Source of the DNA: Hoeflea marina
Lineage (GTDB): Bacteria; Pseudomonadota; Alphaproteobacteria; Rhizobiales; Rhizobiaceae
Length of the DNA: 64,000 nt
Direction of reading: 5' to 3'
NCBI RefSeq assembly: GCF_003182275.1
Contig: NZ_QGTR01000001.1
Coordinates: 912,215-976,214, forward strand
The translations under genes were made by a program, and so were the position numbers. The notes below the pieces were generated by a model, which saw only the letters and a list, made by a program, of their open reading frames with translations, made no database searches and had not been told where the DNA came from. This document shows, one piece after another, positions 9,168 to 16,953 of the stretch (positions are counted from its first letter, which is position 1; every line of letters starts with the position of its first letter).

Positions 9168-10232
9168 CTAACCCTTGTCCCTTTCCCAGTACCAGGCCAC
9201 ATAGCGCTTCTCGCGCGCGTGGCCGCGCTGCTTGAGGAAGCTGCGGATCGAGCGGATCTCTTCCTTCTCGCAGCCGACCCAGACATAGGTCTCGGGCCCC
9301 ATGGCGACGACGGCTGCCTTGACTGCCGAGGCCAGAACCATGCCGGCATCGGCCGGATAGGCTTTCCGGTGCAGCCAACGCACCTCAAGCGTGCCTTTCG
9401 AGGGCAGCGGCTGCTCTTCGGCCTCGTCTTCCACCTCGATGATCGCCACCAGCCGGGTACCGGCCGGAATTTCGGCTGCGATGCGGGCAATGGCCGGCAG
9501 CGCCGATTCGTCGCCGGCAAGCAGCACATGGTCGGCCTGAGGCAGGTCGCCGCCGCCAGGCCCGATCAGCGCCACCCGATCGCCCGGCCGGGCGGTGCGG
9601 GCAAAGCCGGCACCCGGGGCATGCTCGCCCGGCGCGCCGTGCTGGACGAAGTCGACCCACAATTCGCCACGTTCCGCGTCGACGGCGCGTATGGTGTAGA
9701 CGCGCACCAGCAGTTCGTCCTCGCCCTCCGGCCAGCCGGTGCGCCCGTCGGGCAGAATGCTCGGCCAGACCGGCGTCCTCTGTCGCGGCGGAACCAGCAG
9801 CCGCACATGCATCCCGCCTCCCACGAAAGGGGCAATGTCGGAACAGGCGAGCTTCACCCGGCGCATCCGCGGGGTGACATCCTCGGACGAGACCACCGTG
9901 CATTCGTGCAGGTTGGGCAGCGGCGCCGGCGCGGCGGGCTCAGACCATTGGAGTTCCATCGGCTCGTCCCCGGCGAAATAGAACAGGTGCTCGGCGATGC
10001 TGTTGCAGCTCATCTGCAGCGCTTCCTCGCTTGGGCAGCTGAGGTCGATGATGAGCTTTCCGTCGAGCGCGCGGATGCCGGCGACGCCGATCTCGCTCGT
10101 CAGCCGCGCGAAGTCTCCGTCCCGCTCGACGCGGGAATGCTCGATGAAATGCTCGCAGATCTCGTCGAGCATCGCGAGCGCGTCATGCGGCACCGCGATG
10201 CCGGACAGGGTGCGGGTGGCGGTTCCGGTCAT
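9168..10232 (-). CDS. Siderophore-interacting protein (DUF2218 + FAD reductase)
   Basis: 354 residues. Residues about 5-95 match DUF2218 (CEHFIEH near the start, HLFYFAGDEPMELQW at the end). The remainder is a ViuB/YqjH-type siderophore-interacting flavoreductase: FAD-binding segment RVYTIRAVDAERGELWVDF, GPGGGD, and the NAD(P)H-side ESALPAIARI. C-terminal YVAWYWERDKG is typical of the family. It reduces ferric siderophore in the cytoplasm to release iron. It is the last gene of the uptake operon; its ATG overlaps the ATPase stop by 4 bp. The DUF2218 fusion is common in rhizobia. Confidence 0.9.
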   Translation of the reverse strand: MTGTATRTLSGIAVPHDALAMLDEICEHFIEHSRVERDGDFARLTSEIGVAGIRALDGKLIIDLSCPSEEALQMSCNSIAEHLFYFAGDEPMELQWSEPAAPAPLPNLHECTVVSSEDVTPRMRRVKLACSDIAPFVGGGMHVRLLVPPRQRTPVWPSILPDGRTGWPEGEDELLVRVYTIRAVDAERGELWVDFVQHGAPGEHAPGAGFARTARPGDRVALIGPGGGDLPQADHVLLAGDESALPAIARIAAEIPAGTRLVAIIEVEDEAEEQPLPSKGTLEVRWLHRKAYPADAGMVLASAVKAAVVAMGPETYVWVGCEKEEIRSIRSFLKQRGHAREKRYVAWYWERDKG

Positions 10233-11122
10233 GGCTGGTCCTCGTCTTTGAGCTGGAAAATCGACTCCGCGGATCCCCCGGCAGGCCGTCTTGCAGGGTC
10301 GCCGCGCGGCCTTGCATCTCCCGAGCCGCCGCCGGAAGGACGTCTCCGGCGCGGCACGATCAGCGGCGTGCCGGTCACCGGATCGGCGATGATGGCGCAG
10401 GCAAGCCCGAAGACGCGTTCGATCAACGCCTCGGACACGATCCTCTCGGGCCGCCCCTCCGCCACCACCGCGCCTTCGCGCATGGCGATGAGATGCGTGG
10501 CATAGCGGCAGGCATGGTTGAGATCGTGCAGCACGGCGACCACCGTGCGGCCCGCGGAATTGATGTCGGCCAGGAGATCCATGAGTTCGATCTGGTGGGC
10601 GATGTCGAGAAAGGTGGTCGGCTCGTCGAGCAGCAGGATGGGAGTCTGCTGCGCCAGCACCATGGCGATCCACACCCGCTGCCGCTGGCCACCCGAAAGT
10701 TCATCGACCGGACGATCGGCCAGGTCGGCGATGCCGGTGGACATCATCGCCGCCGCCACGGCGTCGCGATCGGCCGGCGACCATTGCCGGAACATCGACT
10801 GGTGCGGGTAGCGGCCGCGCGCCACCAGGTCGGCGACACTGATGCCGTCGGGTGCGATCGAGCTCTGCGGCAGCAGCCCCAACCGGCGAGCCACCTCTCT
10901 GGCAGGCAGCCTGCCGATGCTGCCGCCATCGAGGATCACGTCTCCCCGCGAGGGCGGCAGCAGCCGCGACAGCGCCCTGAGCAGGGTCGACTTGCCGCAG
11001 GCATTGGGCCCGACGATGATGGTGAAGGAGCCGTCCGGAATGCTCACCGAGAGATCGTGCGCGATGATCCGCTCGCCGTATCCCAGCGTCACAGCATCCG
11101 CGTGAAGACGGTCACGCGTCAT
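10229..11122 (-). CDS. Iron-siderophore ABC transporter ATPase (FepC-like)
   Basis: 297 residues. Walker A GPNACGKS at 38-45, signature LSGGQRQR, Walker B ILLLDEPTTFLD and the switch His in VLHDLN are all present. The GxxPH motif region (RGRYPHQSMFRQWS) is characteristic of FecE/FepC importers of iron complexes. The C-terminal 45 residues are Arg/Pro/Gly-rich and look non-conserved. Coupled by ATGA overlaps to the permease upstream and the reductase downstream. It powers uptake of the ligand bound by the periplasmic protein at 13214-14233. Confidence 0.95.
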   Translation of the reverse strand: MTRDRLHADAVTLGYGERIIAHDLSVSIPDGSFTIIVGPNACGKSTLLRALSRLLPPSRGDVILDGGSIGRLPAREVARRLGLLPQSSIAPDGISVADLVARGRYPHQSMFRQWSPADRDAVAAAMMSTGIADLADRPVDELSGGQRQRVWIAMVLAQQTPILLLDEPTTFLDIAHQIELMDLLADINSAGRTVVAVLHDLNHACRYATHLIAMREGAVVAEGRPERIVSEALIERVFGLACAIIADPVTGTPLIVPRRRRPSGGGSGDARPRGDPARRPAGGSAESIFQLKDEDQP

Positions 11123-12180
11123 TTGCGTGCCTCGCTGACAAGCAGCCAGATGAAATAGAGCCCGCCGACATTGAACGTCATCACGCCCACCGGCAGCTGG
11201 AAGCCGAAGGCATGCTGCGCCGCCCAGTCCGATGCGATCAGCAGCAAGCCACCCATCAGCGCCGAAGGGACGAGTGCCACCCCGGCCGAGCGCACGAGCC
11301 TGCGGGCGAGTTGCGGCGCGGCAAGCGCGATGAAGCCAATCGGCCCGGCGGCCGCAGTGACCAGAGCCACCAGCGCCACGCCGACCAGCGCCAGGCACAC
11401 CCTGACCCGCTCGGGCGAAACCCCCGAGGCCATGGCGGCGTCGTCGCCGAGCTCAAGCTGGCGCAATGGCCGCGCCAGCATCAGCGCCGCCGGCATCAGC
11501 AGCGCCAGCGCGAGTGCCGCCGGCAGCAGCCGGTCGAGGCCAAGCCCGTTGAGCGAACCCGCCGCCCACATCGCCGCCGACATGGCGACCTGCAGCTCGG
11601 CCTTGCGGATCATCCACACATTGGCCGCCGACAGCATGGCAGCGATGCCGATCCCGACGACGATCAGCCGGAAGCCGTCGACGCCCTGCCGCCAGGTCAG
11701 CGCATAGACGGCGACGGCGGTGGCTATGCCGCCGCCGAGCGCGCCGACCGCCGTCTCATAGTAACCGCCTGAAAAGATCAGCATCACCACCAGCGCGCCC
11801 GTATGGGCGCCGGCCGAAAAGCCGATGATGTCGGGAGAACCGAGCGGATTGCGCGTGAGCGATTGGAAGATCGCGCCGCTGACGCCGAGCGCGGCGCCGA
11901 GCAGCAGCGCCAGCAGTGCCCGCGGAAGGCGCCATTCCAGAACAATCATGCCCGCCATCCCGTCGCCGCGCCCCGAGAGCGCCCGCGCCACCTCCGAGAA
12001 CGGCAGGCCGTAGTCGCCGGAGACCAGCGACATCAGCATGAGCACCAGACTTGCAGTGCCCATGCCCATGCAGGCAATCAGCGTGCGGCGGCTGAGCCGC
12101 ATCGAGATCCGGCCGCCGGTCAGCCAGCCGAGCGGACGGATGACGAGGACGCCACGGGCAAGATCCGGCGGCGCGCTCAC
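11119..12180 (-). CDS. Iron-siderophore ABC permease (FepG-like)
   Basis: 353 residues, FecCD family (PF01032), about 9-10 membrane helices. Family motifs include GAALGVSGAIFQSLTRNPL, and the ATPase-contacting GPIGFIALAAPQLARRLV near the C-terminus. I chose a GTG start at 12180 that overlaps the stop of the preceding permease (GTGA), matching the coupling style of the whole operon. An ATG 87 nt further in would give a shorter protein, also of acceptable length, so the start is moderately certain. It pairs with the FepD-like protein to make the heterodimeric channel. Confidence 0.92.
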   Translation of the reverse strand: MSAPPDLARGVLVIRPLGWLTGGRISMRLSRRTLIACMGMGTASLVLMLMSLVSGDYGLPFSEVARALSGRGDGMAGMIVLEWRLPRALLALLLGAALGVSGAIFQSLTRNPLGSPDIIGFSAGAHTGALVVMLIFSGGYYETAVGALGGGIATAVAVYALTWRQGVDGFRLIVVGIGIAAMLSAANVWMIRKAELQVAMSAAMWAAGSLNGLGLDRLLPAALALALLMPAALMLARPLRQLELGDDAAMASGVSPERVRVCLALVGVALVALVTAAAGPIGFIALAAPQLARRLVRSAGVALVPSALMGGLLLIASDWAAQHAFGFQLPVGVMTFNVGGLYFIWLLVSEARK

Positions 12181-13217
12181 AGCCGGCTCACCTTGCTGCG
12201 GCGCACCAGCAGGATCAGCACCGGCGCGCCGACAAAGGCGGTGACGATCCCCGCCTCCAGTTCGCCCGGCCTGAGCAGGAAGCGGCCGAGAATGTCGGCT
12301 GAGATCAGCAGGATGGGCGCGAAGACCATGGTGCCGGCGACGACCAGCCGCTGGTCCGGGCCGAAAAGCCAGCGCACCACATGCGGCGCCATCAGTCCGA
12401 CGAAGCCGATCGGGCCGACCGCCGCCGTCGCGGCGCCGGCCAGCAGCGTGACCGAAACCGCCGCCATCAGCCGGCTGCCGGCGATCCGGGTTCCGAGCGC
12501 GCGTGCCTGGTCTTCCCCGAGGGCAATCGCGTTCATTGAGGGCGAGACCAGCAGCGCCAGCATCAGTCCCGCGACGATGAAGGGCGCGACCGCGTAGACG
12601 ACGCCCGTGTCGCGCCCGGCCAGCGAGCCGATCATCCAGACGCGCAGGCTGTCGAACGCCATCGGATTGAGCAGGGTGACCGCCTGCCCGAATCCGCCGA
12701 GAACGGCAGTGATGGCCACACCGGCCAGCAGCAGACGCAGCGGCGTGGCGCCGTCTCGCCCGACCGAGCCCAGCGCATGGACCATCAGCGTCGCCGCGAT
12801 GGCGCCCAGAAAGGCGAAGCCGAGCTGTGCGCCCATCGCCTGGACGCCAAACACGCCAGCGGCGACGGTGACGAAGAAGGCGGCGCCGGCGTTGACGCCG
12901 AGCAGCCCCGGATCGGCGAGCGGATTGCGCGTTGTCGCCTGCATCAGTGCACCCGAAACGCCAAAGGCCGCCCCGCACATCAGACCCAGCAGGGTGCGCG
13001 GCAGCCGGTAGTCGGCAATGGCGATATGGTCGGCATTGCCGCCGTCGTAGGCAAACAGCGCCGCGGCCACGGTTGAAATGGAGACCGTCCGCGCGCCTGC
13101 GATCAGGCTGGCGATGCAGACGAGCAGCAGCACGGCGCAGCCGGATGCCATCAGAAGGACACGGCGCCGGGTCTGTGGGCCCGCGTTCTCGGTCGCCCTG
13201 GCCTGGGGCATCGTCAC
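12177..13217 (-). CDS. Iron-siderophore ABC permease (FepD-like)
   Basis: 346 residues, FecCD family. Contains GAAFGVSGALMQATTRNPLADPGLLG, the longest conserved stretch of the family, and GPIGFVGLMAPHVVRWLFG near the C-terminus. GTG start at 13217 overlapping the stop of the binding-protein gene (GTGA); an ATG two codons later is an alternative. It partners the FepG-like permease in the inner membrane. Confidence 0.92.
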   Translation of the reverse strand: MTMPQARATENAGPQTRRRVLLMASGCAVLLLVCIASLIAGARTVSISTVAAALFAYDGGNADHIAIADYRLPRTLLGLMCGAAFGVSGALMQATTRNPLADPGLLGVNAGAAFFVTVAAGVFGVQAMGAQLGFAFLGAIAATLMVHALGSVGRDGATPLRLLLAGVAITAVLGGFGQAVTLLNPMAFDSLRVWMIGSLAGRDTGVVYAVAPFIVAGLMLALLVSPSMNAIALGEDQARALGTRIAGSRLMAAVSVTLLAGAATAAVGPIGFVGLMAPHVVRWLFGPDQRLVVAGTMVFAPILLISADILGRFLLRPGELEAGIVTAFVGAPVLILLVRRSKVSRL

Positions 13218-14233
13218 GGCGCTAGGCCCGCCTTGACCGCTGACGGCACGGCTGTGGCCGGATCGCCGTCGACAGCTGCCGCAATGTCTGCCTCCAGTTC
13301 CGAAGCGGCGAACGGCAGCGACAGAATCGTCCCGAACGAGATCGCCGCCGCCAGCAGCCCGCCGGCGAACACCTCGCGACCTTCGGCATGCGCCTTGAGC
13401 GCGCGCCGCATCGGCAGCTGTGCGAGATCGGCGGCCGTCTCTGTGGAGGAAACCCAGAATATGAGGTCGGCCTCCAGCGCCGAAAGGTCCTCGGGCGACA
13501 GCTTCTGGTAGAAGGCGCCGGTCTTGTCGAGGTGGCGCGCAGCAGGAACCGGCTCGAAGCCGAGTTGGGCGAGAAAATGACCGCGCGTGTCGGAGGGGGC
13601 GAAGATGCCGGTCTCGCCACCATAGTGATAGGCGGCGACGCCCGTCCTGCCGCTCCAGCCGGGATGGCGCGCGCGCATGGCGGCGAGAATTGCCGCCGCC
13701 TCCCTAATCTTTTCGTCGGCTGCCGCCTCCCGGCCGACGGCGCGGCCAATGAGACCGGTCATCGCATCCCACGGCATGCCGTAAGCCGGAAATTCCGGCG
13801 GTTGCATCAGCACCGGTGCAATGCGCGACAACGATGCGTATTCCGCCTCATTGATGCCCGAGCCGATGCCGACGATGAGGTCCGGCCTGAGCACCGCGAC
13901 CGCCTCGAGGCTGACATTGCCCCTGATCACCGCGGGATCGGCGCCCTTAAGGTGGGCCTGCGCCCACGGCCACACGCCGTGCGGCTGATCCCCGAACCAC
14001 TCGCGGATCCCGACAGGAACGATGTCGAGCGCCAGCAGCGGGTCCTGCGTCGTGTAGCCGATCGAGACGACGCGCCGCGGCGGCTCCGGCAGCACCGTGG
14101 TGCCGAAGGCATGTGGAAAGCTCAGCGCCCCGCCAGCCGCGGATGCGCGGGTGGCGGAGAGCAGCGCCGGTGCAAACAGCGTCGCCGCCATGCCGCCCAG
14201 CACCTGGCGTCGGCTGCAGGGAAAAGCGCCCAT
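13214..14233 (-). CDS. Iron-siderophore periplasmic binding protein (FepB/FhuD-like)
   Basis: 339 residues. A twin-arginine-like N-terminus (CSRRQVLGGMAATLF) and signal sequence ending around ASA precede a class III binding-protein fold: PPRRVVSIGYTTQDPLLAL, NVSLEAVAVLRPDLIVGI and the C-terminal FAGGLLAAAISFGTILSLPFA. The start at 14233 is chosen because AAGGAG lies about 8 nt upstream and it gives a compact signal peptide. It delivers iron-loaded siderophore to the FepDG-like channel. Located 77 nt downstream of the receptor gene. The ligand cannot be read from sequence. Confidence 0.9.
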   Translation of the reverse strand: MGAFPCSRRQVLGGMAATLFAPALLSATRASAAGGALSFPHAFGTTVLPEPPRRVVSIGYTTQDPLLALDIVPVGIREWFGDQPHGVWPWAQAHLKGADPAVIRGNVSLEAVAVLRPDLIVGIGSGINEAEYASLSRIAPVLMQPPEFPAYGMPWDAMTGLIGRAVGREAAADEKIREAAAILAAMRARHPGWSGRTGVAAYHYGGETGIFAPSDTRGHFLAQLGFEPVPAARHLDKTGAFYQKLSPEDLSALEADLIFWVSSTETAADLAQLPMRRALKAHAEGREVFAGGLLAAAISFGTILSLPFAASELEADIAAAVDGDPATAVPSAVKAGLAP

Positions 14234-14310
14234 CGGTGTAGCTCCTTCAGTCATGCTCGGGCTGGCGGCCGCGCCGTCCGGGACAGACCCCGTCCGGAAG
14301 GCGCACCCCC

Positions 14311-16464
14311 TCACCAGGTGTAGCGCAGCGTCGCCTTCACCGCGCGGCGGTCGCCGTAATAGGCGGTGTTGGAATAGGTATCGACGGAGCTCACATATTC
14401 CTTGTCGAACAGGTTGGTCGCATTGACCGCCAGCGCGACGTTCTCGCTGACCTGGTAGTTGAGCGCCGCATCGAAGACGATGCGCGACGGCAGCTCGATG
14501 GTGTTGGCGTAGTCGGCGAAGACCTCGCCCACGAACCGAGCACCGAGCCCGAGCGTGACGTCGCCGAAACGGCCATTCCCCGGGATGGTGTAGTCACCCC
14601 ACAGCGAGGCCATGTGGGCGGGGACGAGCTGCGGCCGCTTTCCGACATTGACCGGCGTGGTGTCGTCCTTGATCTCGGCATCCCAGTAGGAATAGGCGGC
14701 CGTCAGATTGATCCGGTTGGTCATGGCGACCTTGCCCTCGAGTTCGAGGCCGCGGACATTGATTTCGCCGATCTGGTACTGGGCGGAATAATCCGGCGTG
14801 TATTGGGCGACATTGGTCTGGGTGAGGTCGAACAGCGCCACGCTGAACAGCGCGTCCATGCCGGCGGGCTGGTATTTCGCCCCCACTTCGTACTGGGTGC
14901 CCTTCTGCGGCTTCGCCTCGCCGACGAGCAGGCTGCGGTTGGCGTCCATCGGCTGGAAGGATTCGGCGTAATTGGCAAACAGCGAGACCTCATCGGTCGC
15001 CTTGTAGGTCAGGCCGGCGCGCGAGGTGAACGCAGCGTCGGTGGCGGCATTGTCGCCATAGGTGCCTTCCGATACCGTGTCGACATGGTCGTAGCGCCCG
15101 CCGAGCGTCAGGATCCACTGGTCGTTGAGCGTGAGTTGCTCCTGCAGATAGGCACTCGCCGTCTTCTGCGTGCTGTCGGTGACGGCCGCCGGATAGAAGG
15201 TGATCGCGTCCCTGCCGACATAGACCGGATTGTTGATGTCGATTCCATCAAGATATCCGTCGAGCCGCACTTCCCGCACATCTTCATGATCGTAGCTGAC
15301 GCCGAGCAGCATGGTCGAATCGAAGGCGCCGAAGCTCGCGTCGTACTGCAGCTGGTTGTCGATCCCGAAGCGGTCCGCGGTGCCGTCGATGCCGAGCGCA
15401 CTGCGTCCGGCCTCCACTCCGCTGCCACCGGCATAGACGCCCTCGTAGAGCAGCTCGAGATGGGTGTAGCGGGCGTTCTGGCGGAATTCCAGGCCGTTGC
15501 CGAAATCGTGGCGGAACTCGTAGCCGATATTCCACTCCTCGGTGTCCATGTTGTCGTAGTCGGGCTCGGCCAGATAGGTTTCCGAATCGATGCCGCTGCC
15601 GTAGGGAATGCCGTGCGAGGTCGAGCCGTTGCGCTTGTTGTAGCTGCTCAGGATGGTGAAGTCGGTGTCGGCCGACGGGCTGAAGGTCAGCGCCGGAGCG
15701 ATGTAGATGCGATCGTCCTGGCTGAAGTCGATGCCCTGCCTGGCGTCCTGCCACTTGCCGGTCAGGCGGTAGCTCCAGAGGCCTTCGGCGTCGATCGGAC
15801 CGCCGATATCGGCACCGGTCTCGAGATGATCCTCGCCGAATGTGGTGTAGATCTCGCCGAACTTGTAGTCCAGCGGCCGCTTGGAGACGGCGTTGACGAT
15901 GCCGCCGGGCTGCGACAGGCCGAACAAGGTGGAGTTGGCGCCCTTGAGCACCTCCAGGCGCTGCAGGCCGTAGGGCTCCATGCGGCTGCCCGTGAAGTTG
16001 CTCACACGGAGCGGCAGGCCGTCGCGGAAAGTGCTGAGGCCGGTGCTGTAGAATCCGCGGATCATGTAGTGGTCGTAGCGGTTGTCGGAGCCGTAGACAT
16101 CGGTGACCACGCCGGGCGTGTAGGACAGCGCCTCGTCGAGCGTGGTGACGCCGCGCTCTTCAAGCTCCTTTTCGGTGACCACCGAGACCGAGGCCGGCGT
16201 GTCGACGAGCGGCGTGCTGGTCTTGCTCGCCGTGCGCGAGGTCTTGGCCACGATGGTGGCGTCGGGACCGACAGGCGTCTCGTCGCCGCCCGAAACGGTG
16301 ATAGTTTCAAGCGTGGTCGTCTCGGTCGATTGCGCCAGGACGGCGGTTCCGGCGAGCAGCGAGGAACTGGACAACAGCGCCACCATCAGCCGGTTTTTCA
16401 ACCCCTGCCCCGCGGTTGCATGCTGGCTCGAAGCGGGTTGGATTCTGGTGGGTCGAGGCGCCAT
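14311..16464 (-). CDS. TonB-dependent siderophore receptor
   Basis: 717 residues. Signal peptide (KNRLMVALLSSSSLLAGTAVLAQ), then a TonB box-like ETITVSG, plug domain at about 65-190 (DTPASVSVVTEKELEERG; LEVLKGANSTLFG; QPGGIVNAVSK) and a 22-strand barrel ending in the aromatic C-terminal motif ATLRYTW. The plug wording (RIEVLKGP..LYG-like) and length match FhuA/ferrichrome-type receptors (TIGR01783). The ATG at 16464 has GAAAGG about 10 nt upstream; a GTG 24 nt further out is an alternative. First gene of the iron operon, with an iron box 88 nt upstream. Confidence 0.93.
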   Translation of the reverse strand: MAPRPTRIQPASSQHATAGQGLKNRLMVALLSSSSLLAGTAVLAQSTETTTLETITVSGGDETPVGPDATIVAKTSRTASKTSTPLVDTPASVSVVTEKELEERGVTTLDEALSYTPGVVTDVYGSDNRYDHYMIRGFYSTGLSTFRDGLPLRVSNFTGSRMEPYGLQRLEVLKGANSTLFGLSQPGGIVNAVSKRPLDYKFGEIYTTFGEDHLETGADIGGPIDAEGLWSYRLTGKWQDARQGIDFSQDDRIYIAPALTFSPSADTDFTILSSYNKRNGSTSHGIPYGSGIDSETYLAEPDYDNMDTEEWNIGYEFRHDFGNGLEFRQNARYTHLELLYEGVYAGGSGVEAGRSALGIDGTADRFGIDNQLQYDASFGAFDSTMLLGVSYDHEDVREVRLDGYLDGIDINNPVYVGRDAITFYPAAVTDSTQKTASAYLQEQLTLNDQWILTLGGRYDHVDTVSEGTYGDNAATDAAFTSRAGLTYKATDEVSLFANYAESFQPMDANRSLLVGEAKPQKGTQYEVGAKYQPAGMDALFSVALFDLTQTNVAQYTPDYSAQYQIGEINVRGLELEGKVAMTNRINLTAAYSYWDAEIKDDTTPVNVGKRPQLVPAHMASLWGDYTIPGNGRFGDVTLGLGARFVGEVFADYANTIELPSRIVFDAALNYQVSENVALAVNATNLFDKEYVSSVDTYSNTAYYGDRRAVKATLRYTW

Positions 16465-16551
16465 GCTGCGCGGCCTTTCGTCAATCACCGCACAAATAAG
16501 CGGTTGAGATTTCGATGCTATCCTGGCGGTGGGCGAACCGCGACAGAAAGA

Positions 16552-16566
16552 TGACTAATTTTGTCA
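16552..16566. promoter_or_regulatory. RirA-type iron-responsive operator (IRO)
   Basis: A 15-bp inverted motif of the exact form TGA-N9-TCA (TGACTAATTTTGTCA), embedded in the longer palindrome ATGAC-N7-GTCAT. This is the consensus of the iron-responsive operator bound by RirA in Rhizobium and Agrobacterium. It sits 88 nt upstream of the receptor start. Repression of the siderophore operon under iron-replete conditions is inferred. Confidence 0.6.
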
Positions 16567-16953
16567 TGTATCTACCCGAGCTTCGATGCGAGTCAATTCC
16601 CCCTTGTGCATTTCCCTGATTGAAATCGGCCTGTTGCCGCAATGCCACGGTGCCATACAGGCCCGCGAGCCGACCGGAGTCACGGTTGCGCGGGGACCCG
16701 GAAGCGCAGTGAGGCAATCGGGCGGTCAATCAGCGCACGCAGCGATGATGCGGCGAAAGGAATGGATGGAGATCTTCAGGACCGCAGCCGCAGCTGCGTG
16801 CGGCACCCCTCGGAAACCGCGCGGCAGTGCCGTCAGGGGGCAGATACGGCAGGATCACCGGCCGCCGCATGCGGTCGGGGGCCGGGCGGCGCCGCCGACA
16901 CCGCCCGCCTCCCGGCAGAGAGTGCCGGGAGGCGCGGCAATCCCATCATGCGC
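16567..16953. other. Intergenic, no gene seen
   Basis: About 390 nt between the iron operon promoter and the 3' end of the decarboxylase gene. Open frames here have no ribosome sites and no recognisable family. The stretch at 16826-16930 is very GC-rich and could form structure as part of the decarboxylase transcript 3' end. Confidence 0.4.

Noticed and set aside
14614-16554. 646-codon plus-strand frame opposite the TonB receptor
   Set aside because: Antisense shadow; contains no recognisable domain.
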